Source: Boswellia sacra
Lineage: Eukaryota > Streptophyta > Magnoliopsida > Sapindales > Burseraceae
Length of the DNA stretch: 64,000 bases
NCBI GenBank assembly: GCA_013180625.2
Contig: SNVD02014553.1
Coordinates: 434,001 to 498,000, forward strand
Reading direction: 5' to 3'
Translations under genes and position numbers: made by a program
Notes under the pieces: model-generated
Told to the model about the DNA's origin: nothing
The model's database searches: none
Seen by the model: only the letters and a program-made list of their open reading frames with translations
In this document: one piece after another, positions 1 through 10,489 of the stretch
How the letters are laid out: every line of letters begins with the position of its first letter
How positions within the stretch are numbered: position 1 is the first letter of the stretch

Positions 1-26
1 GTGATAATCGAATTGAAGTCAAATAA

Positions 27-1839
27 AATGAATATGGTCAGCCAATTGAAGAAACATCTGTTAAGTTGTCTTCATTCTTAGGATGTCTAGTTAGAGAGAT
101 TGTTCCTTTTACACTTTCAAATTGGAGAGATCTTCCAAAAGAGAAGATACAAATTCTATGGCAACCTATTCAGGTGCAGTACAATACACAAGTTATATAT
201 TTATATAATGTATATATGAAACAATCAGTCTATTAATCATTTTAAATTTTTTTTGCAGGCAAAATACAAATTGGAAGAAGAGTGGCAAAGAAAATCTGCG
301 TTTAAGGTGATGGGCTCACTTTGGAGGTCTTCCAAATCAAGACTGGTTAAAAAAATTAAAGAGGCAAAAAATGAAGAAGAAAGATTGATGCTCAAACCTG
401 ACAACATTCAGACAATCAATGAATGGAAACAATTTTTGAGGGAAAAAACAAGTGCAAAGTTTAAAGTATGTTTGTTACATTGTATGCCTTAAGTTCTTAA
501 TTTACTGAGTTTTCTTTACTTATTGTCGATCAATCAAATTGGCATTTAAAAATCTGTACATAATTTTCAGCTATGTTAGATTATGTTGTCAATTTCATTA
601 AATGCATCAAGTTTGTTAAATAATTGACTTGTATTTTTTTTAATCCAGTTTAAAAGTGATAGATTCAAAGCAATGAAAAGAAAGCAGATCCCACATACAA
701 GTGGTCGAAGAGGTTATGCTCGGACAACTGATGACATGGTATTATCTCATACTTCTATATGATAATTAGTCATTAGTTATGTCACTAATAATATCTTTAT
801 AAATATAATTTTACTTTTAGAAAAAGAAAGATGGAAGAAATTTTGTCTCTAGAGTTGATGTATGGATCCAAGCTCATAAGAAAAAGAATGGTGATCCAGT
901 GAATATATTAGCTGCTGAAACTATTGTAAGTATGTTCATTTATTGTTTATATAAAACTATTTTTCCACTTAGACCTATCATTAGCTAAAGATTTTAATAA
1001 TTCCATACATTTGTAGGATAAATTGAAAGAAGCTGAAGTTGAAATTGATGCTTCGTTGCCTCCTTCAGCTAATTTAAAAGAAGATGCAATATCAAAGGTG
1101 CTTGGTCCTGATAAGGGAGGACATGTAAAAGGGTTTGGAAAAGGAGTTACTCTTTCACAGCTATCTCTAATATCACAGAAGGATAGTTTTATAGCTCAAA
1201 TGATGCAGGAGCAAAATGCAATGATAAAGCGAATGGATCAAATGCAAAGCTTACTTGAAACACTTTTGCAAAAAACTCAGGCAAGTATAAAATTCAAACA
1301 TTTATTAAATTATAATTACAAACAAGTGTGATAAACTAGTAATTGAATTTTCATTTATGCAATTTATAGGACCAAAGTCAAGTAGATGAACCATGTGAGG
1401 ATGTTGCAAATACACCTTTCAATTCTTCATCGGTAAGAATAGTATTAATATATTTGATTTTGTTTAAATATAGCATATGAACTTGTTAACTATGTTTTAC
1501 TAATAAAATATTTTGAATATAAATATCTGTTAATGTTTGTCTATATTTTTTTTTTGCTAGAGTGCTAACAACATCCCTGAGAATGCTAAATGTAAGTTGT
1601 TTGATTGGAGGGGTTCCGGGGAGTTAGTGGCTATAGGGCGATGGTCATCAAGTGATCCAGAAGCAAAAGTTCATCATGTTCCTATTGGACCTAATGCTAT
1701 GCGAGTTTGGATTGATATACCAAAAGTACATAATGCATTTTTGTGGAGGGCTGCATCTGAAATGATTTATGTTGAAGATGCTGTGGGTAGTACAGTTGCT
1801 TGGCCTGTAGATAAAGTTGTTATAATATCTTCAACATAA
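27..1839 (+). CDS. CACTA-associated ORF1 protein (Transposase_24 / Ptta-En/Spm type), 3' exons
   Basis: Seven exons splice in frame: about 27-173, 259-465, 649-738, 821-925, 1017-1280, 1370-1432 and 1561-1839 (stop TAA). The first exon starts upstream of the window or near an acceptor I cannot place, so the N-terminus is missing. The middle carries a basic Ptta/En_Spm block with motifs such as WRSSKSRLVKKI, RKQIPHTSGRRGYAR and RVDVWIQAHKKKNG. A coiled segment rich in Q and M follows (AQMMQEQNAMIKRMDQM). The C-terminal exon (LFDWRGSGELVAIGRW to VAWPVDKVVI) resembles the domain usually found at the end of these proteins. All introns are GT-AG except 1281-1369, which starts GC in the context AG|GCAAGT. 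In CACTA elements this protein accompanies the TNP2 transposase; binding to subterminal repeats is inferred from the En/Spm TnpA model. No disabling mutation is visible. Confidence 0.75.
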
Positions 1840-3059
1840 TTTTTGAGCCTTTCTTCTTTTCAGGTAATAAGGTTACGTATAACTTTCTAAATTTACTTTA
1901 ATTTATATATTGATCACTTATAGTTAAGTTAAATTGATGGCTATAACTTTCATATATATAGATGAATTAACTAATTGTTTGGTAGAGCTGCTTTTAATAC
2001 ATGGTGTGGTGGGTGATTGTAATGCTATTGAAAGTGCATAGATTATGAGTGTCAGACTTTAACTTGATCATGCTTTCATTAATTAAGGTTAGATTATATG
2101 CAATTCCTTGTTTATTGCTACGATTATTAATTGAGGTCAGATTAGTTTCATGAGTCATAATAGAAGAATGCTTGAGGATTTTCATGAGTCAGACATTCTA
2201 ACTCTTTAAGATAGAATGTGGCTTTTAGCTTTAGTACTGTAGGCTTCAATTACAAAAATTTTCATGATTCCTCTTTTCTTTTTTATTCATCTAATTGGGA
2301 AGGAGTTTTAGGTTCTTCATGTTGATTTGAGGTGTTTTTGGATTTCCAATTGTAAAGGACTGATTGAGATTCTTTTGTACAGTTTTGTGTTTTCTGGCTT
2401 GTCCTTTTGTGAACTTCTTTTCCTCTGTTGATTTTTTCTTCTAATACAATTTCTAATTTCTTATCAAAAGGGGTCAAATTAGTTTATAGTAGTTGATGTA
2501 TATGAACTGAATGGTGAGTGAAAAATCAATTAGGAGTCAAATTGTATTGTATTGCTTCTTTGGTTTTTAGTTCCACATGCACTTCTAAGTCTACGACTCT
2601 ACTTGACTATTTTATTTTGCAATTGTCTAAGAAAGCTAAAACTACAACAGTAATATCCCAACAAATCTTTAGACTATCATGTTGTTTTCCTTTTTGGTAT
2701 AATAAATAATTATAATTTAATTAAATGAATGATGCAGGTGCAGGTCATAAAAATATCCAAGAAGCATCATGCAGATGGGAATTGAAGAAATAGTATTTTG
2801 TTGGTCTATTTTTGAATGGCTAGGACTTGCATATTTTGACTTTGGATATAAACCAACCATCTAAAAGATCTATGATGAATGTAAGATCTTTTTGTGTATT
2901 TAGTATCTAGAGTGAGACGTGTATGGTTAAACTTTGATTATATATATTTTGTACAAGTTTGAAACACACCAGTTAAGATATTTTTCATCACTATTATTGC
3001 AATATGATGCATGAAATCTTTTTGTTAAATAGTTTAAATATCATTTAGCAATTGTTAAA
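1840..3059. other. 3' transcribed or spacer part of the CACTA element
   Basis: About 1.2 kb follow the stop of the ORF1-type gene. I see no coding sequence. Acceptor-like cag sites near 2740 suggest untranslated 3' exons, but this is weak. Confidence 0.4.
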
Positions 3060-3765
3060 CATTTAGAATAATTGTTATAATACTGACAAATGCTACAAAA
3101 AGATTATATTATAGTAGCATTTCCACAATGTTAGGAAATCAACATCTGTAGCTAAATGTATGCATTATAAAATAATTTTCCATGGCATTTTATGCATGCC
3201 ACAAAAATTATTTGTAGCTTTTTATACTTACAATGAAATAGTTCTTTATAGCCTTTGAAAAATGCTTTGAAAAAGATATTAATAGCTTTTGGTGAATGTT
3301 ACAGAAAGACATCAATTGCGATTCACAAATGCCATACAAGTCTTATTGGTAGCATTTTGTACTTGCTAGGAAAGACTTATTTATAGCCTTGGAAAAAGGC
3401 TTTGAAAGACTTATCTGTAGCCTTGGAAGAAGGCTTTGAAAATGATATTCGTAGCCTTTCTTGAATGCCATAAAAAGATATCGAAAGCTATTTATAAATG
3501 CTACTTATAATTATTAAATTCTACAAAAAAGTTATTTATAGCATTTTATACTTGCTACGAAAGAGTTATCCATAACGGTAGGGAAATGCTTTCAAAATGA
3601 AATTTGTAGCTTTTCATGAATGCTACCTATAATTAATTCGTAGCTTAATATAAATGCAACCAAATCTAGAGATTTTTAGTTGCTTGACCTATCATAGCAT
3701 GTGTGATAATGCTATGAAACACTTTTAGTAGCATTTATCGCATGCTACTATATGTTCTTTTTGTT
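3060..3765. repeat. Subterminal repeats of the CACTA element
   Basis: Short degenerate motifs of the type GTAGCATTT and its complement AAATGCTAC recur about every 30-60 bases in both orientations (for example near 3110, 3350, 3500, 3720-3750). Pairs such as tagcattt...aaatgcta form small imperfect palindromes. Such arrays lie just inside CACTA termini, where the element-encoded ORF1-type protein is thought to bind. The array stops directly at the terminal repeat at 3755-3771. Confidence 0.7.
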
Positions 3766-3779
3766 GTAGTGTATATTGT

Positions 3780-4385
3780 TTGATCTTTATCTAATCTTCC
3801 ATCTTAGCTTCATTAAGATTTTGCAAGTTAATGATAAAGATTACATACAATTGGTAAATGCTACATATAGCTATTCACATAGCTTATATAAACGACATAT
3901 TTAAGACTTTGAAAGTGCAAGAGCCGTGAAGTGCAAAATAGAATGTGTTAATCTCTTTGATTCTCTTGTAAAAAGCTTTATGCTTTGAGTTAAGATTGTG
4001 TATGGCTGATATGTGTTGAGCATATGTACAAGTCTCCTTTGTAAGTGTCATTAGAGCTGTGTGAGCTTTAGGGAGTTGAGTGATTACATCAATCTATAAA
4101 GATTACATTGGTTATGACTGACTATACTGGGTTAGTTAAGTTCGTCATATCTGTGAAGTGTAGTATTAGAAGAGTATGTGAAGAACTATGGTTGTGATCG
4201 AGGTTGATCAAGTTTGCATAGATTAGGTTAGTGAGCTACTGTGTGTCTGCCACTGTAAAAAGTCCTAAATCGAGTGTAAACATATACTCCATAGTCGATT
4301 GCAATTCTTGCTACCCATAGATATAGACTTGGTTTTTAGCCGAACCACGTCAAATCTTCTATTTCATTTCATATTACTGTTTTTA
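3780..4385 (+). mobile_element. Copia-type LTR fragment
   Basis: The stretch has the flavour of the 3' half of a plant copia LTR: a mid-region with a run of short stop-rich frames, then a typical R-U5 end with the words 'gacttggtttttagccgaaccacgtcaaatcttc' split around 4327-4360, which recur in many plant copia LTRs. No second LTR, primer-binding site or target duplication is visible, so it is either a truncated or a solo LTR. Boundaries are approximate. Confidence 0.4.
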
Positions 4386-4424
4386 GTCAAGTTATTTTTA
4401 ACTATCCACATTACAAAAACTAAC

Positions 4425-6275
4425 AAATTTAAAGTAAAGTTATTAAACAGTTGTAAGTTCTTTTAAAGCTTATTTAACCTTTCATTATATACCTAATGAT
4501 TTCGAAAACATGCATTCAATGATATCTTTCTTTAACTAAATAAAAGGTGAATGTAACACGATTAGGAATATAAATTATTAGGATATAACAATTAACATTA
4601 ACTTTTACACTTTTATCCCCTAATAATTTTGTGTTATGTATGTAAAATAATTAATAAAATTTTTATATTAAATTTACATCTTCCGTGATGTGAAATTAAT
4701 TAATGATTGTCAAATAGATTATATATATAATGATATAATAATGATATGATAATTCTAAATCAATGCGCTATCATTTGACAAGTATAATTTGATATTATTA
4801 AAAAAAAAAAGAATCGCAATGCAGAACAATACTTTTTGTAACATATTGGTGTATAAAAATAAAAGATTATTACAACATTATAAATGTATCTATTATAATT
4901 TAAGATTAATTAGCTACAGTGCATTAGATGCATAAATCTGATGCATATAAAAATTGTAAAAAAAATCTTATAAAGTTGGAAACGCATTTATAAATTAAAC
5001 TTGTAAAAGATTAATATAAAACAGTTGTTTTCGACACTATTATTATTATAAAAAAAGTTGCATATAAAAATTGTTTTGACCGCACAAGTCCTCCAAACTA
5101 GCTCACACAATTTGCCAAAACCCTAAACAATTAGACTTCGTCAACTCTGTGAATCAATGAAATGAATTATAGTGCATGTAGTGGCCATTAGGGATATATT
5201 GCTTTCAAATTGAGCAATAACAGGGGAGCACATCACTTATAGAAAGTTGAGTATCCACCACATTTCACAAAAACATTAATAGCTAGAGAGCTCTATAGAT
5301 CCAGTGGTTTCTCTAAGTAACAAAACTTAAGGATCTAAACAATAATTTCCCCTGAACTTCCAACTCGAATAACAAAACCTAACCCGCTTGGGCCACTTCG
5401 TTACAAACCTTTAGAACTGATTACTGTACCTTCTGTCATATACTATACTATTGCCATCCCTCTTCAGCTTTCGTACCTTCTCTTTTCTTATATGCTGTTG
5501 CTGTCGCTCTTCAGCTAATTTCATGACCCTTTTACCTATTTCTTTCTCTGTATCGCACTTTTTGTGAAGTGGGAAACTCTTAACTCCCAGAAAACAACAA
5601 TACATATCCCCGGAAGGGATTCTGTTAATATCGGCCGCAACTCCAAACACAAGTAAGTTTTCTAATCTCTCTTTCTCTAGGAGCAGCAATCAAACTTTAA
5701 TTTGTTCTTTAGAAACATACATGTATGCAATGCTTATTGCCTTTTATCGGACCAAAAGAACGTGTATAATATATTTTAGTTCAAAATAACCACATAATGA
5801 TTTCTCTATAGTTGTTAGCTTGCTTCTCATTCTCGATATATAGAGCATTCACCATGCACTCTATCTTCTATCTTCAGTCTTCTTATTAGAACAAGGATCC
5901 TCTCCTCTTTGTCGAACCTAGCAATCTACCGCTGCTTATTTCCCCATAACGCTATCAAATTCTCCTATTTCCAATTTTTATATATATAACATATTTTAGT
6001 GGCTTAGAGAAAGCTATATTATCGAGTTACAATGACATTCACCTCGCAAATAAAAATGATTTAGCATTGTTCTTTTCCTTTCTTTGGAAAAAAAAATCAC
6101 TTTTTTTAACTCGTATCTATGAACTTAAATTAATTAGGTGGATTTCTTAGTTTTGTTATTTTTTTATGCAAGTAATTTTAACGCGTATTAAAGGCAAGTT
6201 TAAAAACAATAAATAGTAATTTATTTAGATGTAAATTTCAATTGATTTTTATATCTTTGTTTTTAATGTCACAGA
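4425..6275 (+). repeat. Duplicated block A2: orphan copy of the MATE promoter, leader and start of intron 1
   Basis: This block aligns by eye with 52095-57045, which leads into the intact MATE gene. Shared stretches include the start (aagttattaaacarttgtaag), the TTTGCCAAAACCCTAAACAA segment (5110 and 52713), the TGTAGTGGCCATTAGGGAT segment (5178 and 54107), the CTTGGGCCACTTCGT segment (5388 and 56116) and the whole leader exon. The block at 52-57 kb is longer because it holds later insertions (52773-54097 and about 54155-55432). Similarity fades near 6275/57045, inside intron 1. No MATE coding sequence follows here. I infer a tandem duplicate whose coding part was lost. Confidence 0.8.
5440..5652 (+). 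pseudogene. Orphan 5' leader exon of a lost MATE paralogue
   Basis: The exon matches the leader of the intact gene at about 56160-56379, including CCCTCTTCAGCTTTCGTA, the run of TTCAGCTAATTT and the donor context ACACAA|GTAAGTTTTCT (intron would start at 5653). In the intact copy the bases before the leader read TTTATATAC (near 56147); here they read GTCATATAC, so the TATA-like box is altered. There is no downstream acceptor or ATG of the MATE type before the gypsy element at 7076. Whether this relic is still transcribed cannot be told from sequence. Confidence 0.7.
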
Positions 6276-7070
6276 TAACTATTTTCGATTATTTTATGCT
6301 TGTACCGTACAAATTTCAATGAAGCATTAATTTGATAGATTTACTTTTTTTTTTTTAATTTATCACACTCCAATTGATTAATAAAATCGATCGTGGTCTT
6401 CTATTTATAACCGCGAACAAAAACTACTATCGTAATTGTTAATGGGCTTTGTTAATGTTGCCAATTTAAGGCTTAAATTAGTCGCCGAAAAAGTGTACAT
6501 AAATTGAAAGATGAACTAAAATGGTTAAGTGAGTGGACTTATTGCTAGCTTCTGCTTGAATGTGTATATGTAGTGGAAAGAATGATTTGGTCCTTAAATT
6601 TTTTTTGAGTAGTGGCCAGGTTGGTAACTAGCGCTTATCATAGTTAGACCACTGGTTAATCATGTGCGTTTAAGTTAATCTGCCTTCCATGCTCGGTTGA
6701 TTATTTGACCGAGTCTTATTCTCATCTTTGAGTTTGGACCAGATCCTTTGGAAAGGTGTGAGCCCATGGGCGTCATATATTATAATTAAAAACAAAAACA
6801 AAAAAAAAAACGCGTGCATTTTTTGCAGGCGGGTTGCTTTTATGGGTCCTCATTTTGGGCTTATGTGGACTTAGAATTGGTACCCAACGCATAATATTTA
6901 TTTATCGTTTGTTTATAACGTATGGTATCTGCATCCCACCGGAAGTCTTACGCAACTCCTTTCTTTTTCGTAATTACAATTTTTTTAAAATAAAATTTCT
7001 TAAAAGCCAAATAGCCAATTAACTTAACCCATTTTTATCATTCATATCATGTTAATCGTAATTATTATAA
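6276..7070. other. Anonymous AT-rich sequence
   Basis: No gene, repeat pair or clear transposon end is seen. The stretch continues on the far side of the gypsy insertion at 13426, because 7071-7075 and 13421-13425 are the two copies of its target site. Confidence 0.4.
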
Positions 7071-7075
7071 CGTGT

Positions 7076-7772
7076 TGTTGATACACGGTTTCCGGACGGC
7101 CGGGAAGTGGGTCGGGAAGCGGGTCGGAGCTCGGGTGATACGTCGGGTCCAGTCCTGCGAGCAAAGAAAAACAGTCAGGGGTACCGGCGGTGGTGCCGGC
7201 GAAGACCCTCCGACGCTCAAGTCAGTTTCCGGTTCTCCAGAATTTTCTGGGAGAATTTCCTAGAGAGAGAAGCTCTCAAAAGTAAAGGAAATTTATAGAG
7301 AGAGTAAGCTCAGAAAAGTGTGCATACCTTGAGTAATGATTCGGAGGGTTTATATAGGAGCCATGATGGGTCATTGTGGAACCCAGGCAATAGGCCCAGA
7401 TAATGGGACACAGCAATGGGCTTACTGTAATGGGCCCAGGTAATGGGATACAGTAATGGGCTTACTGTAATGGGACACAGTAATAGGCTTACTGTAATGG
7501 GCCCAGATAATGGTTCAAGATGGATCATTGTGGGACCCAGATAGTAGGCCCAGATGATGGGCTTCAGTAATGAGCTTACTGAATTAGGAATAATTAGGCC
7601 CAGATGATGGGCTTCAGTAATGGGCTTACTGAATTAGAAATAATTAGGCGCAGATGATGGGCTTCAGTAATGGGCTTACTGAATTAGAAATAATTAGGCG
7701 CAGATGATGGGCTTCAGTAATGGGCTTACTGAATTAGAAATAATTAGGCCCAATTTTGTTATGGCCATAACA
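7076..7772 (-). repeat. 3' LTR of the 7-13 kb gypsy element
   Basis: Plus-strand reading starts TGTTGATACACGG and ends GGCCATAACA. It is 697 bp against 635 bp for its partner at 12786-13420. The extra length comes mainly from one more copy of a roughly 52-bp tandem unit (cagatgatgggcttcagtaa..., four copies at about 7536-7745, three in the partner) and from a 12-bp insertion near 7180. Shorter AGTAATGGGCTTACTGTAAT-like units precede it at 7390-7510. Confidence 0.88.
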
Positions 7773-7790
7773 ATAGTCCCCCCAGTCCCA
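7773..7790 (-). other. Polypurine tract
   Basis: On the minus strand GGGACTGGGGGGACTATT runs straight into the 3' LTR (TGTTATGG). Together with the primer-binding site it fixes the element's orientation. Confidence 0.65.
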
Positions 7791-8039
7791 AGTCGACTAA
7801 CGAGTCGACGTAGGGACTATTTAGCTATTATGGGCTGTAGATTAAATGTATTAGGAGACCGGCCCAAAAATGTATTTTTTTTTTAATCAATGCAAAAATT
7901 ATGTGCGAATTATGTCCTATGTGTGTGTACGTGATTGTGTGAGAATACGAAAACGTTTGCATGTGTTTCCCTTGCGGGTTTGTGTGTGAAAGAAGAAGAA
8001 ACATGAGTGTGTGTTCGGGGGTGAAGGGATAAGAAATTC

Positions 8040-8870
8040 AAGGGTGTGTTCGGGTGTGATGGAGGGCCGGCTCGCATGGGCGAGCGGCATGCACAGCAAG
8101 CCCGCGTGGGCGAGTTGCTACGCATGCAGGGGCGACCAGGCCACAGCGCGCGGGCGACCAAGCCACAGCGCGCGGGCGAGCAGACCACAGCGCGCGGGCG
8201 AGCAGGCCACAGCGCGCGGGCGAGTAGGCCCCAGAGCGCGGGCTAGCAGGCCACAGCGCAATCCTGGGCGCGCGGGCGAGCAGCTGGAGAAGCAGGCGAA
8301 GCATGCTGGGGGCAAGGAAGAAGCAAGACGTGTTGGGCGCAAGGAGGAAGCGAGGCTTGCTGGGCGCAAGGAAGGAGCGAGTGCGCATGGGCGCAAGGAA
8401 GAAGCGAGGCTTGCTGGGCGCAAGGAAGGGGTAGGCGAGGTGCAGCACGGGCGAGAGGGAGAGGCAGGCGGGCTACATGCTAGGCAAGCAGGGAGAGGCG
8501 CAAAGCAGGCGAGGGGCGAGCCTGGTGTGCGCAAGGGCGAGCGAGGCGAGCTGCGTGAGAGGCGAGCTGCTGGGTGCGCATGCGAAGGGCCGGGCTGCTG
8601 GGGCTGCTCGCGTAGGCGCTGGGCGCTGCGTGCATGGGGGCTGGGCGCTGCGTGCGGGGGCGCTGGGCGCTGGGGCTGCTCGCGCGGGCGCTGGGCGCTG
8701 CTAGCATGGGCGCTGTGGCCTGCATGCATGGGCCGCTGCTCGCATGGGCGCTGCGTGCATGGGGCGCTACTCGCATGGGCGCTTGCATGGGGCGCTGCAT
8801 GGCTGGGCGCTGTGGCCTGCATGCATGGGGCGCTGGGGCTGCACGGATGGGCGCTGCGGGCTGTTCTTTC
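8040..8870. repeat. Very GC-rich tandem arrays inside the gypsy element
   Basis: Three arrays follow each other. About 8125-8285 is built of roughly 19-20-bp units of the type gcgcgggcgagcaggccaca. About 8290-8440 is built of units of about 27-30 bp (gggcgcaaggaagaagcgag). About 8600-8865 repeats gggcgctgcgtgcatggg-like words. The stretch is by far the most GC- and CpG-rich DNA in this AT-rich window. Several long open frames cross it on both strands, but they are low-complexity by-products. Confidence 0.85.
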
Positions 8871-9164
8871 AATTAATTGCTCAAAGTTCATGCTGCATGC
8901 TAAATGCCAAGCTCGAACCCGTTCCCTTTATCATATCCAAACATAAGGTTTGGACCACCGAGGCCACGAGCAGAATTGGTTCAGGCTGAGGGCAGATTGC
9001 CAAGCCTTGAACCCATGCGCGTCCAGACTTTAAGGTTTCATGCATATATATGTGAATGGATACATATTGCTTCTTCTTTGGCTACGTGCCAACCTTGAAC
9101 CCTTGTCCTCATCTGCTTAACATAACGTTAAGACCACCAAGGAAACAAGAAAGTTTGACTGTGC
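8870..9164. other. Spacer with two related copies of a roughly 100-bp segment
   Basis: Two segments share word order: TGCCAAGCTCGAACCC...AAGGTTTGGACCACCGAGG (about 8905-8965) and TGCCAACCTTGAACCC...AACGTTAAGACCACCAAGG (about 9087-9143). This suggests an old internal duplication linking the two GC-rich arrays. No gene is seen. Confidence 0.4.
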
Positions 9165-9520
9165 GTGGGTTGCAAGGAAGAAGTAGGCGAGGTGCGTGAG
9201 GGGCGCTGGACGCTGGGCGCATTGCCTGGGCGCGCTGGGCGCGCTGCCTGGGCGTGCTGCCTGGGCGCGCTGCCTGGACGTGCTGCCTGGGCACGCTGGG
9301 CGTGCTGCCTGGGTGGGCTGCCTGGGCGCGCTGCCTGGGTGCGCTGCCTAGGCGTGCTGCCTGGGCACGTCGGGCGTTGGGCGCAGCGCGAGGCAGAGAG
9401 ACCGGCGACCGGCGAGAGGGAGAGGTCGACGACCGACGAGGAGGAGAGCTCAGGGTGCGGAGGCGAGCACCCGAGGGGTGCTGGGCGCGCTGCATGCTGC
9501 GTGCACTGTTCACGTAGCAT
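9165..9520. repeat. Second GC-rich tandem array
   Basis: From about 9210 to 9370 the words GCGCTGCCTGGGC and GTGCTGCCTGGGC repeat with a period near 15-16 bp, then fade into GA-rich sequence. It is related in composition, not in unit, to the array at 8040-8870. It lies on the same side (before the 3' LTR) of the minus-strand gypsy element. Confidence 0.75.
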
Positions 9521-9584
9521 GCAGGGGCCTCCCAGAAAAAATTCAAGTAATTGCAGGGACTCTTCTGTAATTTCTCCAAGGTTT

Positions 9585-10165
9585 TGATTATTTACCCGTG
9601 GGGGTATTTCTGCAAAATTTCAAAACTTTATTTTTTATTTTGCGGGGGTGTTTCCGCGAAATTTCAAACTTCAATTTTTATTTCGTGGGGGTGTTTCCAC
9701 GAGATTTCAAACCTTTATTTTTTCTCCGCGGGGGTGTTTCTGCGAATTTTTAAACTTTTATTTTTTCTCCGCGGGGGTGCTTTCGTGAATTTTCAAACTT
9801 TAATATTTTTTCCTCCACGGGGGTGTTTCTGCGAATTTTCAAACTTCAATTTTTATTCCGCGGGGATGTTTCCGCGAAATTTCAAACTTCAATTTTTGTT
9901 CCGCAGGGTTGTTTCCGCGAAATTTCAAACTTCAATTTTTTTTTCGTGGGGGTATTTCCGCGGATTTTCAGACTTGAATAATTCTTCCTCCGCGAGCGTG
10001 CTTCCGCGGATTTTCAGTCTAGAATAATTCTTCCTCCGCGGGCGTGCTTCCGCGGATTTTCAGTCTTGAATAATTTTTCCGCCGCGGGCATGCTTCCGCG
10101 GATTTTCAACCTTTAATATTTTTTCCTCCGCGGGCGTGTTTCCGCGGACTTTCAACACCATCCCC
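9585..10165. repeat. Minisatellite of about 13 units, each with an internal hairpin
   Basis: Units of about 43-46 bp begin GCGGGGGTGTTTCCGCG and continue into an AT-rich half (AATTTTCAAACTTCAATTTT). Starts fall near 9600, 9643, 9685, 9728, 9771, 9817, 9860, 9903, 9946, 9992, 10038, 10084 and 10130. The last units contain arms TCCGCGG and CCGCGGA separated by a short loop, so single strands could fold into a row of hairpins. The GC-rich half is nearly constant; the AT-rich half changes between 5' units (CAAACTTCAATTTT) and 3' units (CAGTCTTGAATAATT). Confidence 0.85.
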
Positions 10166-10215
10166 CAGCATTTTTTTTTTCTTTTTTCTTTCACCTCTTC
10201 CCTCCCTCAGTAGAC

Positions 10216-10470
10216 TTGACTAACGACCCCTCTTTGACTATGCAGATGGCTAGAGTTAAAACCACAGTGAAAGTGCTACCAGGGGAATCGAGTCATCAAA
10301 CCCAGTCTTCCAAAGATAAGGATCCTGTGACCAACCGTAAAGAAGTTAATGAGTTTTACCAAAACTTCTTCAGTCAGGATCGTGAGCTGGGACAGAATTC
10401 TGTTAACCACAGGGTGGTAGATACTGAGGGGGATAGCGACTGGTCGTCTTCTGCTACCTCAGGAGGTTGA
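10216..10470 (+). CDS. Unrecognised plus-strand ORF inside the gypsy element
   Basis: An open frame with ordinary amino-acid composition runs from the minisatellite edge to the boundary of the nested LTR. A likely start is the ATG at 10246 (MARVKTTVKVLPGESSHQTQ), which directly follows TATGCAG, so an acceptor just before the ATG is possible. It ends after GDSDWSSSATSGG with TGA at 10468. The protein is about 74 residues, basic at the N-terminus and acidic and serine-rich at the C-terminus. It is antisense to the host element. Tat-type elements are known to carry extra antisense ORFs, but I recognise no homologue, and it may be chance or a captured exon. Confidence 0.3.
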   Translation: MTNDPSLTMQMARVKTTVKVLPGESSHQTQSSKDKDPVTNRKEVNEFYQNFFSQDRELGQNSVNHRVVDTEGDSDWSSSATSGG

Positions 10471-10489
10471 AAAGTGGTGGGAGGCTGAC

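Larger units (their letters stand above)
1..3771 (+). mobile_element. CACTA (En/Spm) transposon, right-hand part
   Basis: The block holds an ORF1-type CACTA gene (27-1839), a long AT-rich 3' part, a field of subterminal repeats (about 3060-3765) and an exact terminal sequence. The last bases, 3755-3771, read on the minus strand as CACTACAACAAAAAGAA, the classic start of a CACTA terminal inverted repeat. The element therefore ends at 3771, and TAT (3772-3774) would be its 3-bp target duplication. The left end and the TNP2-type transposase gene lie outside the window, so the duplication cannot be checked here. The terminal repeat and gene are seen directly; the element type rests on well-known family features. 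Confidence 0.8.

Noticed and set aside
5411..5689. 92-codon minus-strand frame
   Set aside because: Lies antisense to the duplicated MATE leader exon; no family motif and no equivalent frame in the intact copy.
8118..8891. Open frame of 257 codons on the minus strand
   Set aside because: Alanine-, proline- and serine-rich by-product of the same GC-rich arrays; no domain.
8011..8946. Long open frame of 311 codons on the plus strand
   Set aside because: It consists of translated GC-rich tandem repeats. Long frames exist on both strands at the same place, which is expected where stop codons are rare.
9109..10027. Several frames over the second GC-rich array and the minisatellite
   Set aside because: Repetitive translations (for example FQTSIF words) that follow the repeat period.
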